Shown one piece after another: positions 39,531-49,198 of a stretch of DNA of 64,000 bases (the first letter of the stretch is position 1; every line of letters begins with the position of its first letter). This DNA comes from Gammaproteobacteria bacterium. Its GTDB lineage: Bacteria > Pseudomonadota > Gammaproteobacteria > Steroidobacterales > Steroidobacteraceae. The notes under the pieces were generated by a model. The model did no database searches. It was not told the origin of the DNA and saw only the letters and a program-made list of their open reading frames with translations. The stretch spans positions 1 to 64,000 of the forward strand of contig JAHEAZ010000006.1 in the NCBI GenBank assembly GCA_024642505.1, written 5' to 3'. The position numbers and the translations under genes were made by a program.

Positions 39531-40121
39531 ATGAATGCAATGGGAATCTTGTACCTGCTGGCTGGCATGGCCATCTTTCTTGGCATCCATTCGACCGCTA
39601 TCGTCGCGCCGGCCTGGCGTGACCAGATGGCCGCGCGCCTCGGCGAGCAGCCCTGGAAGGGACTGTACGGTGTCATCTCGATCGCCGGCTTCATCCTCAT
39701 GGTCTGGGGCTATGGCCAGGCGAAACTCGAGCCGATGCTGGTCTATTCGCCTCCCAACTGGCTGAGGCACATCGCCGCGATCCTGATGGTTCCAGTATTT
39801 CCCCTGCTGCTCTCGACCTATTTTCCGGGACGCATCAAGGCTGCAGCCCAGCATCCGATGCTCACCGCCACCAAACTATGGGCGGTGGCCCACCTGCTGG
39901 CAAACGGCATGTTGCCCGACATCCTGCTGTTCGGCGGGTTCCTGGCCTGGGCGGTCGCGGACCGCATCTCGCTCAAGCGTCGCCCCATCCGTCTGGTGAA
40001 GGCGTTGCCCGAGCGGCGTTTCAACGACTTGATCGTGGTGGTGGCCGGATTCGCGCTCTACGTCTGGTTCGTGGCCTGGGCCCACTACCGCCTGTTCGGC
40101 GTATCTCCGGTAACTGGCTGA
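39531..40121 (+). CDS. NnrU family membrane protein
   Basis: LLAGMAIFLGIHSTAIVAPAWRDQMAARLGEQPWKGLYGVISIAGFILMVWGYGQ. Confidence 0.85.
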   Translation: MNAMGILYLLAGMAIFLGIHSTAIVAPAWRDQMAARLGEQPWKGLYGVISIAGFILMVWGYGQAKLEPMLVYSPPNWLRHIAAILMVPVFPLLLSTYFPGRIKAAAQHPMLTATKLWAVAHLLANGMLPDILLFGGFLAWAVADRISLKRRPIRLVKALPERRFNDLIVVVAGFALYVWFVAWAHYRLFGVSPVTG

Positions 40122-40178
40122 CGCGGAGCCGGCACCCGTGAGCCACATCCAGGCGACTCGATCGTAGATCTTTCCATC

Positions 40179-41045
40179 ATGAATCACCGCAACATCGTCT
40201 CGATCATCGAATCGGCGCCAGCCTCGGACGGCGCGGGGGTCAAACTGCGACGCAGCCTCGGCCGCGCCCAGGACCTGCGGCATGATCCCTTCCTGATGCT
40301 GGATGAATTTTTCTCGGACAATCCGGACGACTACCTTGCGGGCTTTCCCGCACATCCCCACCGCGGCTTTGAGACGGTCACCTACATGCTCGACGGCCAC
40401 ATGCGCCACGAGGACAGCGAAGGGAACCGCGGCGACCTCGGCCCTGGCGACGTCCAGTGGATGACAGCCGCGCGCGGCATCATTCATTCGGAGATGCCGC
40501 AGCAGACCGAGGGCCGCATGCGCGGCTTCCAGTTGTGGCTCAACCTGCCGGCCGCCGAGAAAATGCAGCCGGCCACCTATCGGGACATCCCGGCAAGTGA
40601 AATCCCCATCGTCGAGCTTGCCGGCGTCGGTACTGTCAGGATCATCGCTGGCGCCTTCGCCCACGGGACTGAACGGACGACGGGGCCGGTTGGAACCCGG
40701 ACGACCGAACCGGTGTTCCTGGACCTCAGGCTGGATCCCGCTGCCGGGGTACAGCTGCCGCTGCCGGCTGGCCACAACGCGTTCCTTTATGCCTACGAAG
40801 GTCAGGTGAGTGTCGGCGAGGACCGGCAGTTGCTACCACGCCGCGTGGCGGGGCTGCTGTCGGATGGCGACGTAGTTTCCCTGGCCGCGGGCCCTGACGG
40901 GGCCAGTCTTCTGCTGCTCGCCGGCAGGCCGTTGCGCGAGCCAGTGGTGCAGTACGGCCCTTTCGTCATGAATACCCGTGAGGAGATCGAGCGCGCTGTG
41001 CTGGACTACCAGCGCGGCCAGCTCGTGGCCGCACGGCCAGCCTGA
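40179..41045 (+). CDS. Pirin family protein
   Basis: DPFLMLDEFFSDNPDDYLAGFPAHPHRGFETVTYMLDGHMRHEDSEGNRGDLGPGDVQWMTAARGIIHSEMP. Confidence 0.93.
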   Translation: MNHRNIVSIIESAPASDGAGVKLRRSLGRAQDLRHDPFLMLDEFFSDNPDDYLAGFPAHPHRGFETVTYMLDGHMRHEDSEGNRGDLGPGDVQWMTAARGIIHSEMPQQTEGRMRGFQLWLNLPAAEKMQPATYRDIPASEIPIVELAGVGTVRIIAGAFAHGTERTTGPVGTRTTEPVFLDLRLDPAAGVQLPLPAGHNAFLYAYEGQVSVGEDRQLLPRRVAGLLSDGDVVSLAAGPDGASLLLLAGRPLREPVVQYGPFVMNTREEIERAVLDYQRGQLVAARPA

Positions 41046-41171
41046 GCGGCGCGAATCTCTGGGCTGGCGCTCGGCCCCGGTGATCCGGGACAATTCCCTG
41101 TTTGGTGGCAATCGGGCCGAAACGAGGACTTGCGGCGGGCGGCGGCCGGCCACAACGCGAGAGCAACACTC

Positions 41172-41894
41172 ATGGGACGCATATTCGAAGTCAGAAAGCA
41201 CACGATGTTCGCGCGCTGGAACCGCATGGCGAAGCAGTTCGCGCGCATCGGCAAGGACATCACGATCGCTGTTCGCTCGGGCGGCACCGATCCCGCCAAC
41301 AATCCGACGCTGCGGCGTGTGATCCAGAACGCGCGCGCGATCAACATGCCGAAAGACAAGATCGAGAGCGCGATCCGGCGCGCTTCCGGTCAGGAAGCCG
41401 CGGATTACCAGGAGATCGTATACGAGGGATACGCGCCGCACGGCATCGCGGTGCTGGTCGAGACGGCGACCGATAACCCGACCCGAACCGTCGCCGGCGT
41501 GCGCAACATCTTCAACAAGTTTGGTGGCAACCTCGGCAGCAATGGCAGCGTCAGTTTCCTGTTCAGAAAGATGGGTGTGTTTCGGCTCGACCCGGAGGGG
41601 ATCGACCAGGACGATCTCGAGCTGTACCTGATCGACCATGGCCTGGAGGAGATGGGCGAGTCCACTGGGGAGAAAGGCGAACCGCAGATCGTGGTGCGGT
41701 GCGCCTTCGACGACTTCGGCACGGTCCAGAAGGCCCTCGAGGACCGCGGCATCCAGCCGCTCTCAGCCGAGCACGAGTACATCTGCACGGTGCCGACAGA
41801 GCTTCCCGAGGAACAGGCTACCGAGGCGCTGACGCTGATCGACAAGCTGGAGCAGGACGACGACGTCCAACGCGTCTTCCACACGCTGGTGTGA
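41172..41894 (+). CDS. yebC: YebC/PmpR family regulator
   Basis: [64 protein letters not shown]. Confidence 0.93.
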   Translation: MGRIFEVRKHTMFARWNRMAKQFARIGKDITIAVRSGGTDPANNPTLRRVIQNARAINMPKDKIESAIRRASGQEAADYQEIVYEGYAPHGIAVLVETATDNPTRTVAGVRNIFNKFGGNLGSNGSVSFLFRKMGVFRLDPEGIDQDDLELYLIDHGLEEMGESTGEKGEPQIVVRCAFDDFGTVQKALEDRGIQPLSAEHEYICTVPTELPEEQATEALTLIDKLEQDDDVQRVFHTLV

Positions 41895-41908
41895 GAAGGC
41901 CGGGAAAT

Positions 41909-41990
41909 GCGGGGACAGTTTACTTATATGCCTTCGAAAAAGCGGGCAGGCCCACTGTCGCGCTACGGCATATAAGTAAACTGTCCCCGC
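41909..41990. repeat. Inverted-repeat REP-like element (24-bp perfect arms)
   Basis: GCGGGGACAGTTTACTTATATGCC (41909-41932) and its exact reverse complement at 41967-41990, 34-nt spacer. Confidence 0.85.
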
Positions 41991-42005
41991 ACTTCCTGTT
42001 TCCGG

Positions 42006-43070
42006 TCAGTAGAACAGCGTAATCAGCGCAACGCTGACTGCACCAACTACTACCGCCGAGAACAAGCCGACGCCCAGTGGCTTCAGCCCGATGCTCCTGA
42101 GGCCCGCGACGCTGGTCCCGAGGCCGACAGCGGCCATAGCCACCGCCAGGCAGTACTCGGCGATCGCCTTCACGTTGCCGACCAATGCCTTCCACTGCTC
42201 ATGGCTCAGGAACCCCAGCACCTTCTCGTCCGCGCCGGCCGTGTCGCCGATCGTGCGGACCAGGCTCATCAGTGCGAAGCCGATGACGAACAACGGCACC
42301 ATCGTGTACCAGGGCGGTGGCGCCGCGCCGGCCGAGGTACGGCGGTGGTAGTAAATGGACATCAGCGGGATCACCGCCAGCATGCCCAGGTTTCGCACCA
42401 GCTTGGTCACCGTGGCGACGTCGAGCGGCTTGGCATCGCCAAAATATTCCTGGTAGACGAGGCCGGACCCGGCGACCTGGGACGTCTCGTGCACGGCGGT
42501 GCCAAGGAACAGGCCCGCCTTGAACGGATCCGCGTCGAAGAACCAGTGCGCCGCGAACGGATAGACCAGCATGGCGACCACGCCGAACAGCGTGATGCAG
42601 GCCACCGCGTAGCTGGTCTCGTCATCCTTGGCGCCGATGGTCGGCGCCGTCGCCACGATGGCCGTGGCGCCGCAGATAGCCGTACCGACGCCGATCAGCG
42701 TCCCCAGTCGATCGGTCAGCCCCACGCGCTTGGCCACATACGAGACCAGCACGATCGCCGTCAGTACACAGCCAATGATCACCGGCAACGCCTTCATGCC
42801 GATCTCACCGGCCTCCGCCAGGCTGAGGCGGATACCCAGCAGCACGATGCCGAGGCGCAGGATACGTACCACGCTGAACTTGATGCCCGGCTGGGTGATC
42901 GCCGGCAGCTTGATGAGGTTGCTGACGGCGATGCCGATGAGGATAGCCATCATGATGCCGCTGATCGGGCTCTTTGGCAGGCCCATCAGCGTCGTGCCGA
43001 TGAACTCTGCCGACCAGCCGCCCGCTACGGCAATGGCCAACGCCAACAGGATACCCGGAAGAATGTTCAT
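42006..43070 (-). CDS. YeiH-type putative sulfate exporter family transporter
   Basis: LPGILLALAIAVAGGWSAEFIGTTLMGLPKSPISGIMMAILIGIAVSN...GTAICGATAIVATAPTIGAKDDETSYAVACITLFG. Confidence 0.88.
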   Translation of the reverse strand: MNILPGILLALAIAVAGGWSAEFIGTTLMGLPKSPISGIMMAILIGIAVSNLIKLPAITQPGIKFSVVRILRLGIVLLGIRLSLAEAGEIGMKALPVIIGCVLTAIVLVSYVAKRVGLTDRLGTLIGVGTAICGATAIVATAPTIGAKDDETSYAVACITLFGVVAMLVYPFAAHWFFDADPFKAGLFLGTAVHETSQVAGSGLVYQEYFGDAKPLDVATVTKLVRNLGMLAVIPLMSIYYHRRTSAGAAPPPWYTMVPLFVIGFALMSLVRTIGDTAGADEKVLGFLSHEQWKALVGNVKAIAEYCLAVAMAAVGLGTSVAGLRSIGLKPLGVGLFSAVVVGAVSVALITLFY

Positions 43071-43136
43071 GAAAAATTTCCTTGGGAAGGACCGGTCAGT
43101 GGGGGCGTCTCATAGCCGCCGCGACTGGCCAACGCG

Positions 43137-43162
43137 CTGCGCCCCGCAAAGGCGGGGCGCAG
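43137..43162 (-). terminator. Terminator-like hairpin downstream of fadL-like gene
   Basis: CTGCGCCCCGC-AAAG-GCGGGGCGCAG; 11-bp perfect stem, no clear T run. Confidence 0.5.
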
Positions 43163-43177
43163 TAGTCTGACGGTGGA

Positions 43178-44611
43178 TTACCTGCCCCAGGCGTAACTGA
43201 ACTCCAGGTCCCACTGGTCCATCTTGAACTGCACCGTCTGGGTCGGATCGAAGTTCTGTGGTCCGCTGACCTTGACCTTCGGCGCATACATGAAGGCAAC
43301 ATTGAACTCGTTCCCGCCACCCATCTTGCGGGTCAAGCCTACCGTGTAGTGCTCCTCCATGACGCCCGGCGCAAGGATATTGAACGTCATCTGGTCCTCC
43401 GGGATGGGTTGGTCAGTCGTGCTGGCGCCGACCCGGAAGGTCCAGTCCTGCCCGTAATCCCATGCCGCACCGACGCTGTAGACGGTCATGTCCTGCCAGC
43501 CGAAACCGCCACCCCGCTTGCCGCCGAGGCAACTCTCCAGGTCGGTGCCGCCCGCGCCGGCCGTCGGGCAGGCAAACAGGTACTGGATCGGGTTGCTGAC
43601 CGAGGCGATACCCTCGTAGAAGATTTCCTGGACGCCGGCGGTGAGCGAGACCCCAGGCGTCGGCTTGAAGGCAACGCCGAAGTCGAGGTGTGCCGGCACG
43701 TCGAAGCCGCCTTTCTGGGCAAACAGGTCCCGGTACTTGTCGAACTCGGTCATCATGATCTCGGACGTGTAGCCGAGCGCCACGCTGAACCTGCTGGTCG
43801 GGTTCCACTGAAAGCCCAGCGAGCCGCCGATGCCGTAGCCCCAGTTATAGCCGTTGTTGGAGAGGTGCTGCGGGAAGGCTGCGCCACCACTTTCGGCAAA
43901 GGTCTTGGTGTAGGGAGCGAATGCCGACACGCCGATCGCGCGGAAGCGCTGGATACCGACGATGGCAGCCGCGCCGAGCGAGACGGTCTTCGTCGGATTA
44001 TTCCAGGCATAGGCAGTATTCAGGAAACCCTGCATCAGGTCCACGCCGGCAGTTCCTGCATTGCCTGTGAAGGAACCGCCGTAGGTGCCCGCGAAAGTCA
44101 ACGTCGGTGCCGGCCCCGGGCCGTCCGGATCAAAGGTCGCGTTGCCGCCCTGCCACTCGGTGTTCATGCCGCCGCGCGCATAGAAGGACAGTGCAATCGT
44201 GCCCTGCTCGCCGTGCTTCCAGCTCTTGGCCACGTAGGGAATGAAGAACAACTCGTTCTCGCTCGAGATGGAGTTGCCGGTCCGCGGGTCGCTGGTCGCG
44301 TCACCGACCGTGAAGGCCCCCATGGAATAAGCAACGTCCGGCAACTGGCTGGGCGTCGTCTTGTAGTCACGCATCGGACTGAACATCGAAATGCCGAGCT
44401 CGAGCCGCTCGCCGACGAATGCGATCCCCGCCGGATTGGAGGCCACCACCGCGACTTCCTGCGGGTCCGCGACGTTGGAGCCGGCCAGCGCCTTGCTCTT
44501 GGTGCCTACGCCGTGGGTGAGATAGCCGTTGGTAGCGTTGGCGCTGCCCGCCACCGCCATCGCCAACACGGAGGCCACCACTGCCAGAATCTTCTCGGAA
44601 CGGACTGTCAT
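43178..44611 (-). CDS. FadL/OmpP1 family outer membrane transport protein
   Basis: ATNGYLTHGVGTKSKALAGSNVADPQEVAVVASNPAGIAFVGERLELGISMFSP. Confidence 0.88.
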   Translation of the reverse strand: MTVRSEKILAVVASVLAMAVAGSANATNGYLTHGVGTKSKALAGSNVADPQEVAVVASNPAGIAFVGERLELGISMFSPMRDYKTTPSQLPDVAYSMGAFTVGDATSDPRTGNSISSENELFFIPYVAKSWKHGEQGTIALSFYARGGMNTEWQGGNATFDPDGPGPAPTLTFAGTYGGSFTGNAGTAGVDLMQGFLNTAYAWNNPTKTVSLGAAAIVGIQRFRAIGVSAFAPYTKTFAESGGAAFPQHLSNNGYNWGYGIGGSLGFQWNPTSRFSVALGYTSEIMMTEFDKYRDLFAQKGGFDVPAHLDFGVAFKPTPGVSLTAGVQEIFYEGIASVSNPIQYLFACPTAGAGGTDLESCLGGKRGGGFGWQDMTVYSVGAAWDYGQDWTFRVGASTTDQPIPEDQMTFNILAPGVMEEHYTVGLTRKMGGGNEFNVAFMYAPKVKVSGPQNFDPTQTVQFKMDQWDLEFSYAWGR

Positions 44612-44745
44612 GCATTCTCTCCCTCGGGCCGCCAGCAACTGATGGCGCCCGCTCAGTGCCCCATGATTGATACTTTCATGCTCGCAGCAGAGCGCCAGGC
44701 TCGCGCCGGTGACACCCGCTCAAGCTCGACTGGTGCAGTCCGCAA

Positions 44746-44973
44746 TCAGCTTTTCTTCCTGATCACGAATCTGAAAATCTTTCCGTCATTGTCCGACTCG
44801 ACCAGCTCGTGCCCGGTCGTGCGGCAGAAGGCCTGGAAATCCTTGATGCTGCCCGGATCGGTCGCAAGGATCTCGAGGGTCTGGCCAGCGGCCATCGGCT
44901 GCAGCGCCTTCTTGGCCTTGAGAATGGGCAAGGGGCAGTTGAGCCCCTTGGCGTCGAGTAACTGATCTGCCAT
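44746..44973 (-). CDS. tusA: TusA family sulfur carrier protein
   Basis: LLDAKGLNCPLPILKAKKALQPMAAGQTLEILATDPGSIKDFQAFCRTTGHEL (CPxP motif). Confidence 0.93.
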   Translation of the reverse strand: MADQLLDAKGLNCPLPILKAKKALQPMAAGQTLEILATDPGSIKDFQAFCRTTGHELVESDNDGKIFRFVIRKKS

Positions 44974-45013
44974 GTCGTCTTCCTGCCTCGTTGTTGCCTG
45001 CGCCGGCGGGCGC

Positions 45014-45505
45014 TCAGATAAACAAGTTGATGTCGGACTGGGTCGCGACTTCGATGTAGGTCGCTGCGCCGCCCAGTTCGATGCCTCCGATCATGTCGTC
45101 GAGCGAATATTCGAACAGGTCCATGGTCATCTGGCATGCGATCAGCCGCACCTCGGACTCGACCGCCAGCGAGCGCAGCTCCTCGATCGAAGCCACGCCC
45201 TTCTTCTTCATCATGTTCTTCATCATGGCCGTGGCGCCGGAGTCCACGAACGGGATCATGGACATGATGTTCGGCATGCCCATGTGCATTCCCGCCATCG
45301 GCATCTTCATCGCGGGGTTACCCAGCGGCGACATCTCGAGGCTGAGGTTCTTGAGCAGCAGCGGCAGCCCGTAGAACGTGAAGAACATGGTCACGTTCAG
45401 GCCGAGCGCAGCCGCGGTGGTGGAAAGAATGAAGGGCGGATACGCCCAGTCGAGCGTGCCCTTGGTGACGATGATGGACATGCTCTTGGTGCCGTCTTCA
45501 GACAT
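45014..45505 (-). CDS. DsrE/DsrF/DrsH-like sulfur carrier (DsrE3A type)
   Basis: MSIIVTKGTLDWAYPPFILSTTAAALGLNVTMFFTFYGLPLL...EVRLIACQMTMDLFEYSLDDMIGGIELGGAATYIEVATQSDINLFI. Confidence 0.88.
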   Translation of the reverse strand: MSEDGTKSMSIIVTKGTLDWAYPPFILSTTAAALGLNVTMFFTFYGLPLLLKNLSLEMSPLGNPAMKMPMAGMHMGMPNIMSMIPFVDSGATAMMKNMMKKKGVASIEELRSLAVESEVRLIACQMTMDLFEYSLDDMIGGIELGGAATYIEVATQSDINLFI

Positions 45506-45548
45506 AGTCTCCCCCTGCTGCAGGCCGTCTTGCCGCACATATAACAGG

Positions 45549-45567
45549 CTTTGCTTAATTAGCAAAG
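45549..45567. promoter_or_regulatory. Palindromic operator candidate between divergent dsrE3A and HDAC-like gene
   Basis: CTTTGCT-TAATT-AGCAAAG, perfect 7-bp arms. Confidence 0.5.
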
Positions 45568-45634
45568 CATAATAAGGTTGCCGCGCCTGACCGTCATCGG
45601 GGTCAGTTGCAGGATTGATGGTGGAGTTTACGAC

Positions 45635-46813
45635 GTGAATTCAGGTGCAGAATCCGTGGCTGCCGCAGCGCAGCATGACCCGGCGGTGACGGGCACAGCC
45701 GGGCGCGGCCGCGCCAGGTTCCTGGGCAGCCAGCTCGGCCCGCGGCCAGCGCTGGCCGGCCGCAACCACCCGCTCGCCATCGCGCGCGTGGCGACGGTCA
45801 TGGAGCTGAGCCGGCTGCTCGGCTGGCTGGATGCGGCCGACTTTCAGGCCAGCCCGCAGGCTACTGCCAGGCAACTCGCCAGCTTTCACACGCGCTCCTA
45901 CATTGCCGCGCTGCGACAGGCCGACGCGGCGCAGCAGGTCGAGAATTCGGTCCGCCAGCGTTATCACATCGGCAACTTCGAGAACCCGGTGTTTCCGGGA
46001 GTTTTTCGTCAGGCGGCGCTTGCCGTGGGCGGATCGATTCTCGCCGCCGAGCTGGCACTGGATGGCTACCTGCCCTTTCATCCCGCTGGCGGCACCCATC
46101 ACGGGCGACCCGACCGGGCGAGCGGCTTCTGTTTCTTCAACGATCCGGTCTTTGCCATCCTGACGTTGCTCGAGCGCGGTCTGGCGCGGGTCGCCTACGT
46201 CGATCTCGATGCACACCATGGCGACGGGGTCGAGGCGGCCTTTGCCGCCGAGCCGCGGGTCCGGGCAATCTCACTGCACGAAGCGGGCCGCTGGCCGCAC
46301 TCCGGGCTGGCGGCCGGTCGCGGGGCCGGCGGCGCGTTCAACCTGCCGGTGCCGCGTGGCCTGAACGACAGCGAGTTCGGCTGGCTGCTCGACGAGGCCA
46401 TCCTGCCGCTGATCGCCGGCTTCGTTCCCGAGGCCTTGGTGATAACCTGCGGAGCCGACGCCCTCGCCGGCGATCCGCTGGCGAGCATGAATCTCAGCAA
46501 CGTGGCGCTGTGGGATGCGGTGGACCGGCTCCGGGGCATGGCGCCCGCGACCGTGGTCCTCGGCGGCGGCGGCTATAACCCCTGGACGGTTGCGCGCTGC
46601 TGGACCGGACTGTGGGGCCGGCTGCGCGGCCGGGACATTCCCGCGGCGCTCCCGCAGGACGCCCGCTCACTGCTTGCGACACTCAGTTGCGACCTGGTCG
46701 ATGACGAGGATATCCGGCCCGAGTGGACGGCGACGCTTGCGGATCAGCCACGACATGGCAGGATTCGGCAGGAGATCCGTGAGCTGGCCGCCGCCGTGTC
46801 GCGTGCACAATGA
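45635..46813 (+). CDS. Histone deacetylase family (AcuC/HDAC-like) protein
   Basis: PAGGTHHGRPDRASGFCFFNDPVFAIL...VAYVDLDAHHGDGVEAAF...VITCGADALAGDPLASMNLS...LGGGGYNPWTVAR; GTG start inferred. Confidence 0.9.
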   Translation: MNSGAESVAAAAQHDPAVTGTAGRGRARFLGSQLGPRPALAGRNHPLAIARVATVMELSRLLGWLDAADFQASPQATARQLASFHTRSYIAALRQADAAQQVENSVRQRYHIGNFENPVFPGVFRQAALAVGGSILAAELALDGYLPFHPAGGTHHGRPDRASGFCFFNDPVFAILTLLERGLARVAYVDLDAHHGDGVEAAFAAEPRVRAISLHEAGRWPHSGLAAGRGAGGAFNLPVPRGLNDSEFGWLLDEAILPLIAGFVPEALVITCGADALAGDPLASMNLSNVALWDAVDRLRGMAPATVVLGGGGYNPWTVARCWTGLWGRLRGRDIPAALPQDARSLLATLSCDLVDDEDIRPEWTATLADQPRHGRIRQEIRELAAAVSRAQ

Positions 46814-46853
46814 ATGGCGGGCACGCGATGGTGCTGGATTGTCAGGAGGCAAG

Positions 46854-47891
46854 ATGAGCTGGCTGAATGCAATGCAGGGTCTTGAGGAGCTGGAGGACGC
46901 GACGCTGGACGGGGCGTTGGTCGCGGAATTCGAGGCCGCTTCGACCCTGGCTGTGGCGCGTCCCATACGCTTTTCGACACCGACGTTTCGCGACTACACC
47001 AGTACCGAGCTGCAGGGCTGCTCGAAGAACAGCTTCCCGTCGTTCTCGATCACCGGCGGGGCCTGTGGGCTCAACTGCGATCACTGCCAGGCCAAGATCC
47101 TGGAGCCGATGATTCCCGCGACCTCGCCCGAGATCCTCGACATGAAGGTCAGGCACCTGGTGCACACGCAGAACCTGCAGGGTTTTCTGCTCTCCGGTGG
47201 GTCGAGCCGCAGGAACGAGATCCGCTACGAGCGCTACTACCCGGTAGTCGAGCGCCTGAAGCGCGACTTTCCGCAGATGCGCATCGCCATCCATACGGCG
47301 CTGACCGATGAGATCGGCGCGCGTGCCATGGAAGCAGCCGGCGTCGACACGGCCATGATGGACGTCATCGGCGCCGCCGAGACTATCCGCGACGTCTACC
47401 ATCTCAACCGGCCGGTCGAAGACTTCGAGGCGACTCTTGCGGCACTGTGCACGACGTCGATGGAGATCACGCCGCACATCGTCATCGGCCTGCATTACGG
47501 GCGGCTGCTCGGTGAGACCAATGCACTCGACATAGTCGGGCGCCATCCGGTCAACGCGCTGGTGCTGGTGGTGATCATGCCGTTCTACGCAGCGCCGGGC
47601 ATGTTCGCGACGCCGGAGACCAGCGATGTTGGCCGGATCTTCCTGGAAGCGCGCCGCCGCCTCCCCGACAGGCAGGTGCTGCTCGGCTGTGCCCGGCCAC
47701 CCGGCATGCACAAGCGAGTGACCGACGCCTACGCGGTGATGGCTGGACTCGACGGCATCGCGTTCCCGGCCGACGGAACCGTCGCGGTCGCCGCGGCGGT
47801 GGGCCGGCCGTTCACGCAGGAACACGCCTGTTGCGCCATCAAGCTCGGACCCACCCGTGCCGCTGCGGCCACCAGCCCCTGCGCCGCCTGA
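46854..47891 (+). CDS. Radical SAM lipoyl-assembly protein (LipS1/LipS2 type)
   Basis: FPSFSITGGACGLNCDHCQAKILEPM (CX3CX2C), adjacent to a second radical SAM and a lipoate ligase in an shdr cluster. Confidence 0.78.
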   Translation: MSWLNAMQGLEELEDATLDGALVAEFEAASTLAVARPIRFSTPTFRDYTSTELQGCSKNSFPSFSITGGACGLNCDHCQAKILEPMIPATSPEILDMKVRHLVHTQNLQGFLLSGGSSRRNEIRYERYYPVVERLKRDFPQMRIAIHTALTDEIGARAMEAAGVDTAMMDVIGAAETIRDVYHLNRPVEDFEATLAALCTTSMEITPHIVIGLHYGRLLGETNALDIVGRHPVNALVLVVIMPFYAAPGMFATPETSDVGRIFLEARRRLPDRQVLLGCARPPGMHKRVTDAYAVMAGLDGIAFPADGTVAVAAAVGRPFTQEHACCAIKLGPTRAAAATSPCAA

Positions 47892-47930
47892 GCCGATCCA
47901 CGCCGGAAAGTCTACTGGAGTCAAGCAAGC

Positions 47931-49190
47931 ATGAGCTGCATCAAGAACACCAACGGCATCACTACCGACGGCACTTCCGACGGCCTGGGTTTCAACGCCT
48001 TTTCGGCCATGCAGCCGCGCGCCCCGGCCCGCACGCCGCAGGGACTGCGCAACGGACGCCGGGTCAAGGATGCGGACCTGCCGGCCGCGGGCGTGTACCT
48101 GCCGAACAACAACGTGCTGACGCCGCACATGCGCTCGCCTGAGTACGTGCAGATGTCGACGGCCGCAGCCATGACACTCGGGCTCATGCCCGGCAAGATG
48201 CACCGCTGCGACTGCACGCGCTGCCTGAACCTGTTGCTGACCTACCCGGAGGGCTGCCGCGCCAACTGCGCATACTGCGGCCTCGCACGGCACCGCGAAG
48301 CCGAGCGTGACTACGCCGACCGCAACTTCATCCGGGTCGACTGGCCGGCGGTGCCGATGGAGCAGGTTGTCGACATCGTCGCCCGGGACGTCGCCGGCAG
48401 TGCCTTCCATCGCATGTGCATTTCCATGATCACCCACCCGCGCTCGGACCAGGACACCGTGTCGGTGCTCCGGGCGTGGACCTCGCGTATCGACCCTGAG
48501 GCCATCCCGGTGTCGATCCTGTCCAACCCGACGACCATGACCGTTGAGGACGTGCGCCGGCTGAAGGACCTCGGTGCGGACATCTTTACCGTCGCTCTCG
48601 ACGCAGCGACGCCGGGGCTGTTCGACCGCACCCGCGGCAAGGGTGTGCAATCGCCGCACAAGTGGGACAAGTACTGGGAAATCCTGCTCGCCGCGCGCGA
48701 CGTATTTGGTCCACAGAAATTCGGCGCGCACATCATCATAGGCATGGGCGAGACGGAATATGAGGCACTGCAACTGGTGCAGCGGCTGGTAGACCTTGGC
48801 GGTCACAGCCACATGTTCTGCTTCTTCCCCGAGCAGGGAAGCTTGATGGACCACCTGCCGGCGACACCGCGGGACCAGTGGCGCAGGGTCCAGCTGGCGC
48901 GCTATCTGATCGACTATGCCGGCGTGCGGCTCGGGCAGATGACTTTCGACGAGCAGGGCCGGGTCAGCGACTACGGGCTGCCCGCCGCGGAGCTCGACGC
49001 GATCATCAACGACGGCGTGGCGTTTCGCACCTCGGGATGTCCGGGCAAGTTCCGTGAGGACGTCTCGGCCTGTGACCGGCCCTACGGCGACTCGCCGCCC
49101 AGCAACATTGCAAGCTTTCCGTTCCAGCCCAACAGGACCGACCTGCGCAAGATCCGCCGGCAGCTGGGCATCCCGGTCGTACGCGGCTGA
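47931..49190 (+). CDS. Radical SAM lipoyl-assembly protein (LipS1/LipS2 type)
   Basis: HRCDCTRCLNLLLTYPEGCRANCAYCGLARHREAERDYADRNFIRVDWP (CX3CX2C plus upstream Cys set). Confidence 0.78.
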   Translation: MSCIKNTNGITTDGTSDGLGFNAFSAMQPRAPARTPQGLRNGRRVKDADLPAAGVYLPNNNVLTPHMRSPEYVQMSTAAAMTLGLMPGKMHRCDCTRCLNLLLTYPEGCRANCAYCGLARHREAERDYADRNFIRVDWPAVPMEQVVDIVARDVAGSAFHRMCISMITHPRSDQDTVSVLRAWTSRIDPEAIPVSILSNPTTMTVEDVRRLKDLGADIFTVALDAATPGLFDRTRGKGVQSPHKWDKYWEILLAARDVFGPQKFGAHIIIGMGETEYEALQLVQRLVDLGGHSHMFCFFPEQGSLMDHLPATPRDQWRRVQLARYLIDYAGVRLGQMTFDEQGRVSDYGLPAAELDAIINDGVAFRTSGCPGKFREDVSACDRPYGDSPPSNIASFPFQPNRTDLRKIRRQLGIPVVRG

Positions 49191-49198
49191 CAGCCGGA

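Noticed and set aside
41909-41990. Insertion sequence or MITE with a transposase
   Set aside because: Inverted repeats only; no internal ORF or clear target-site duplication, so described as a REP-like repeat.
44746-45505. Reverse dissimilatory sulfite reductase (rDsr) locus
   Set aside because: Only TusA and DsrE3-type carriers present; no dsrAB, dsrC or dsrMKJOP in the window.
46842-48854. 670-aa minus-strand ORF
   Set aside because: Shadow of the two radical SAM genes.
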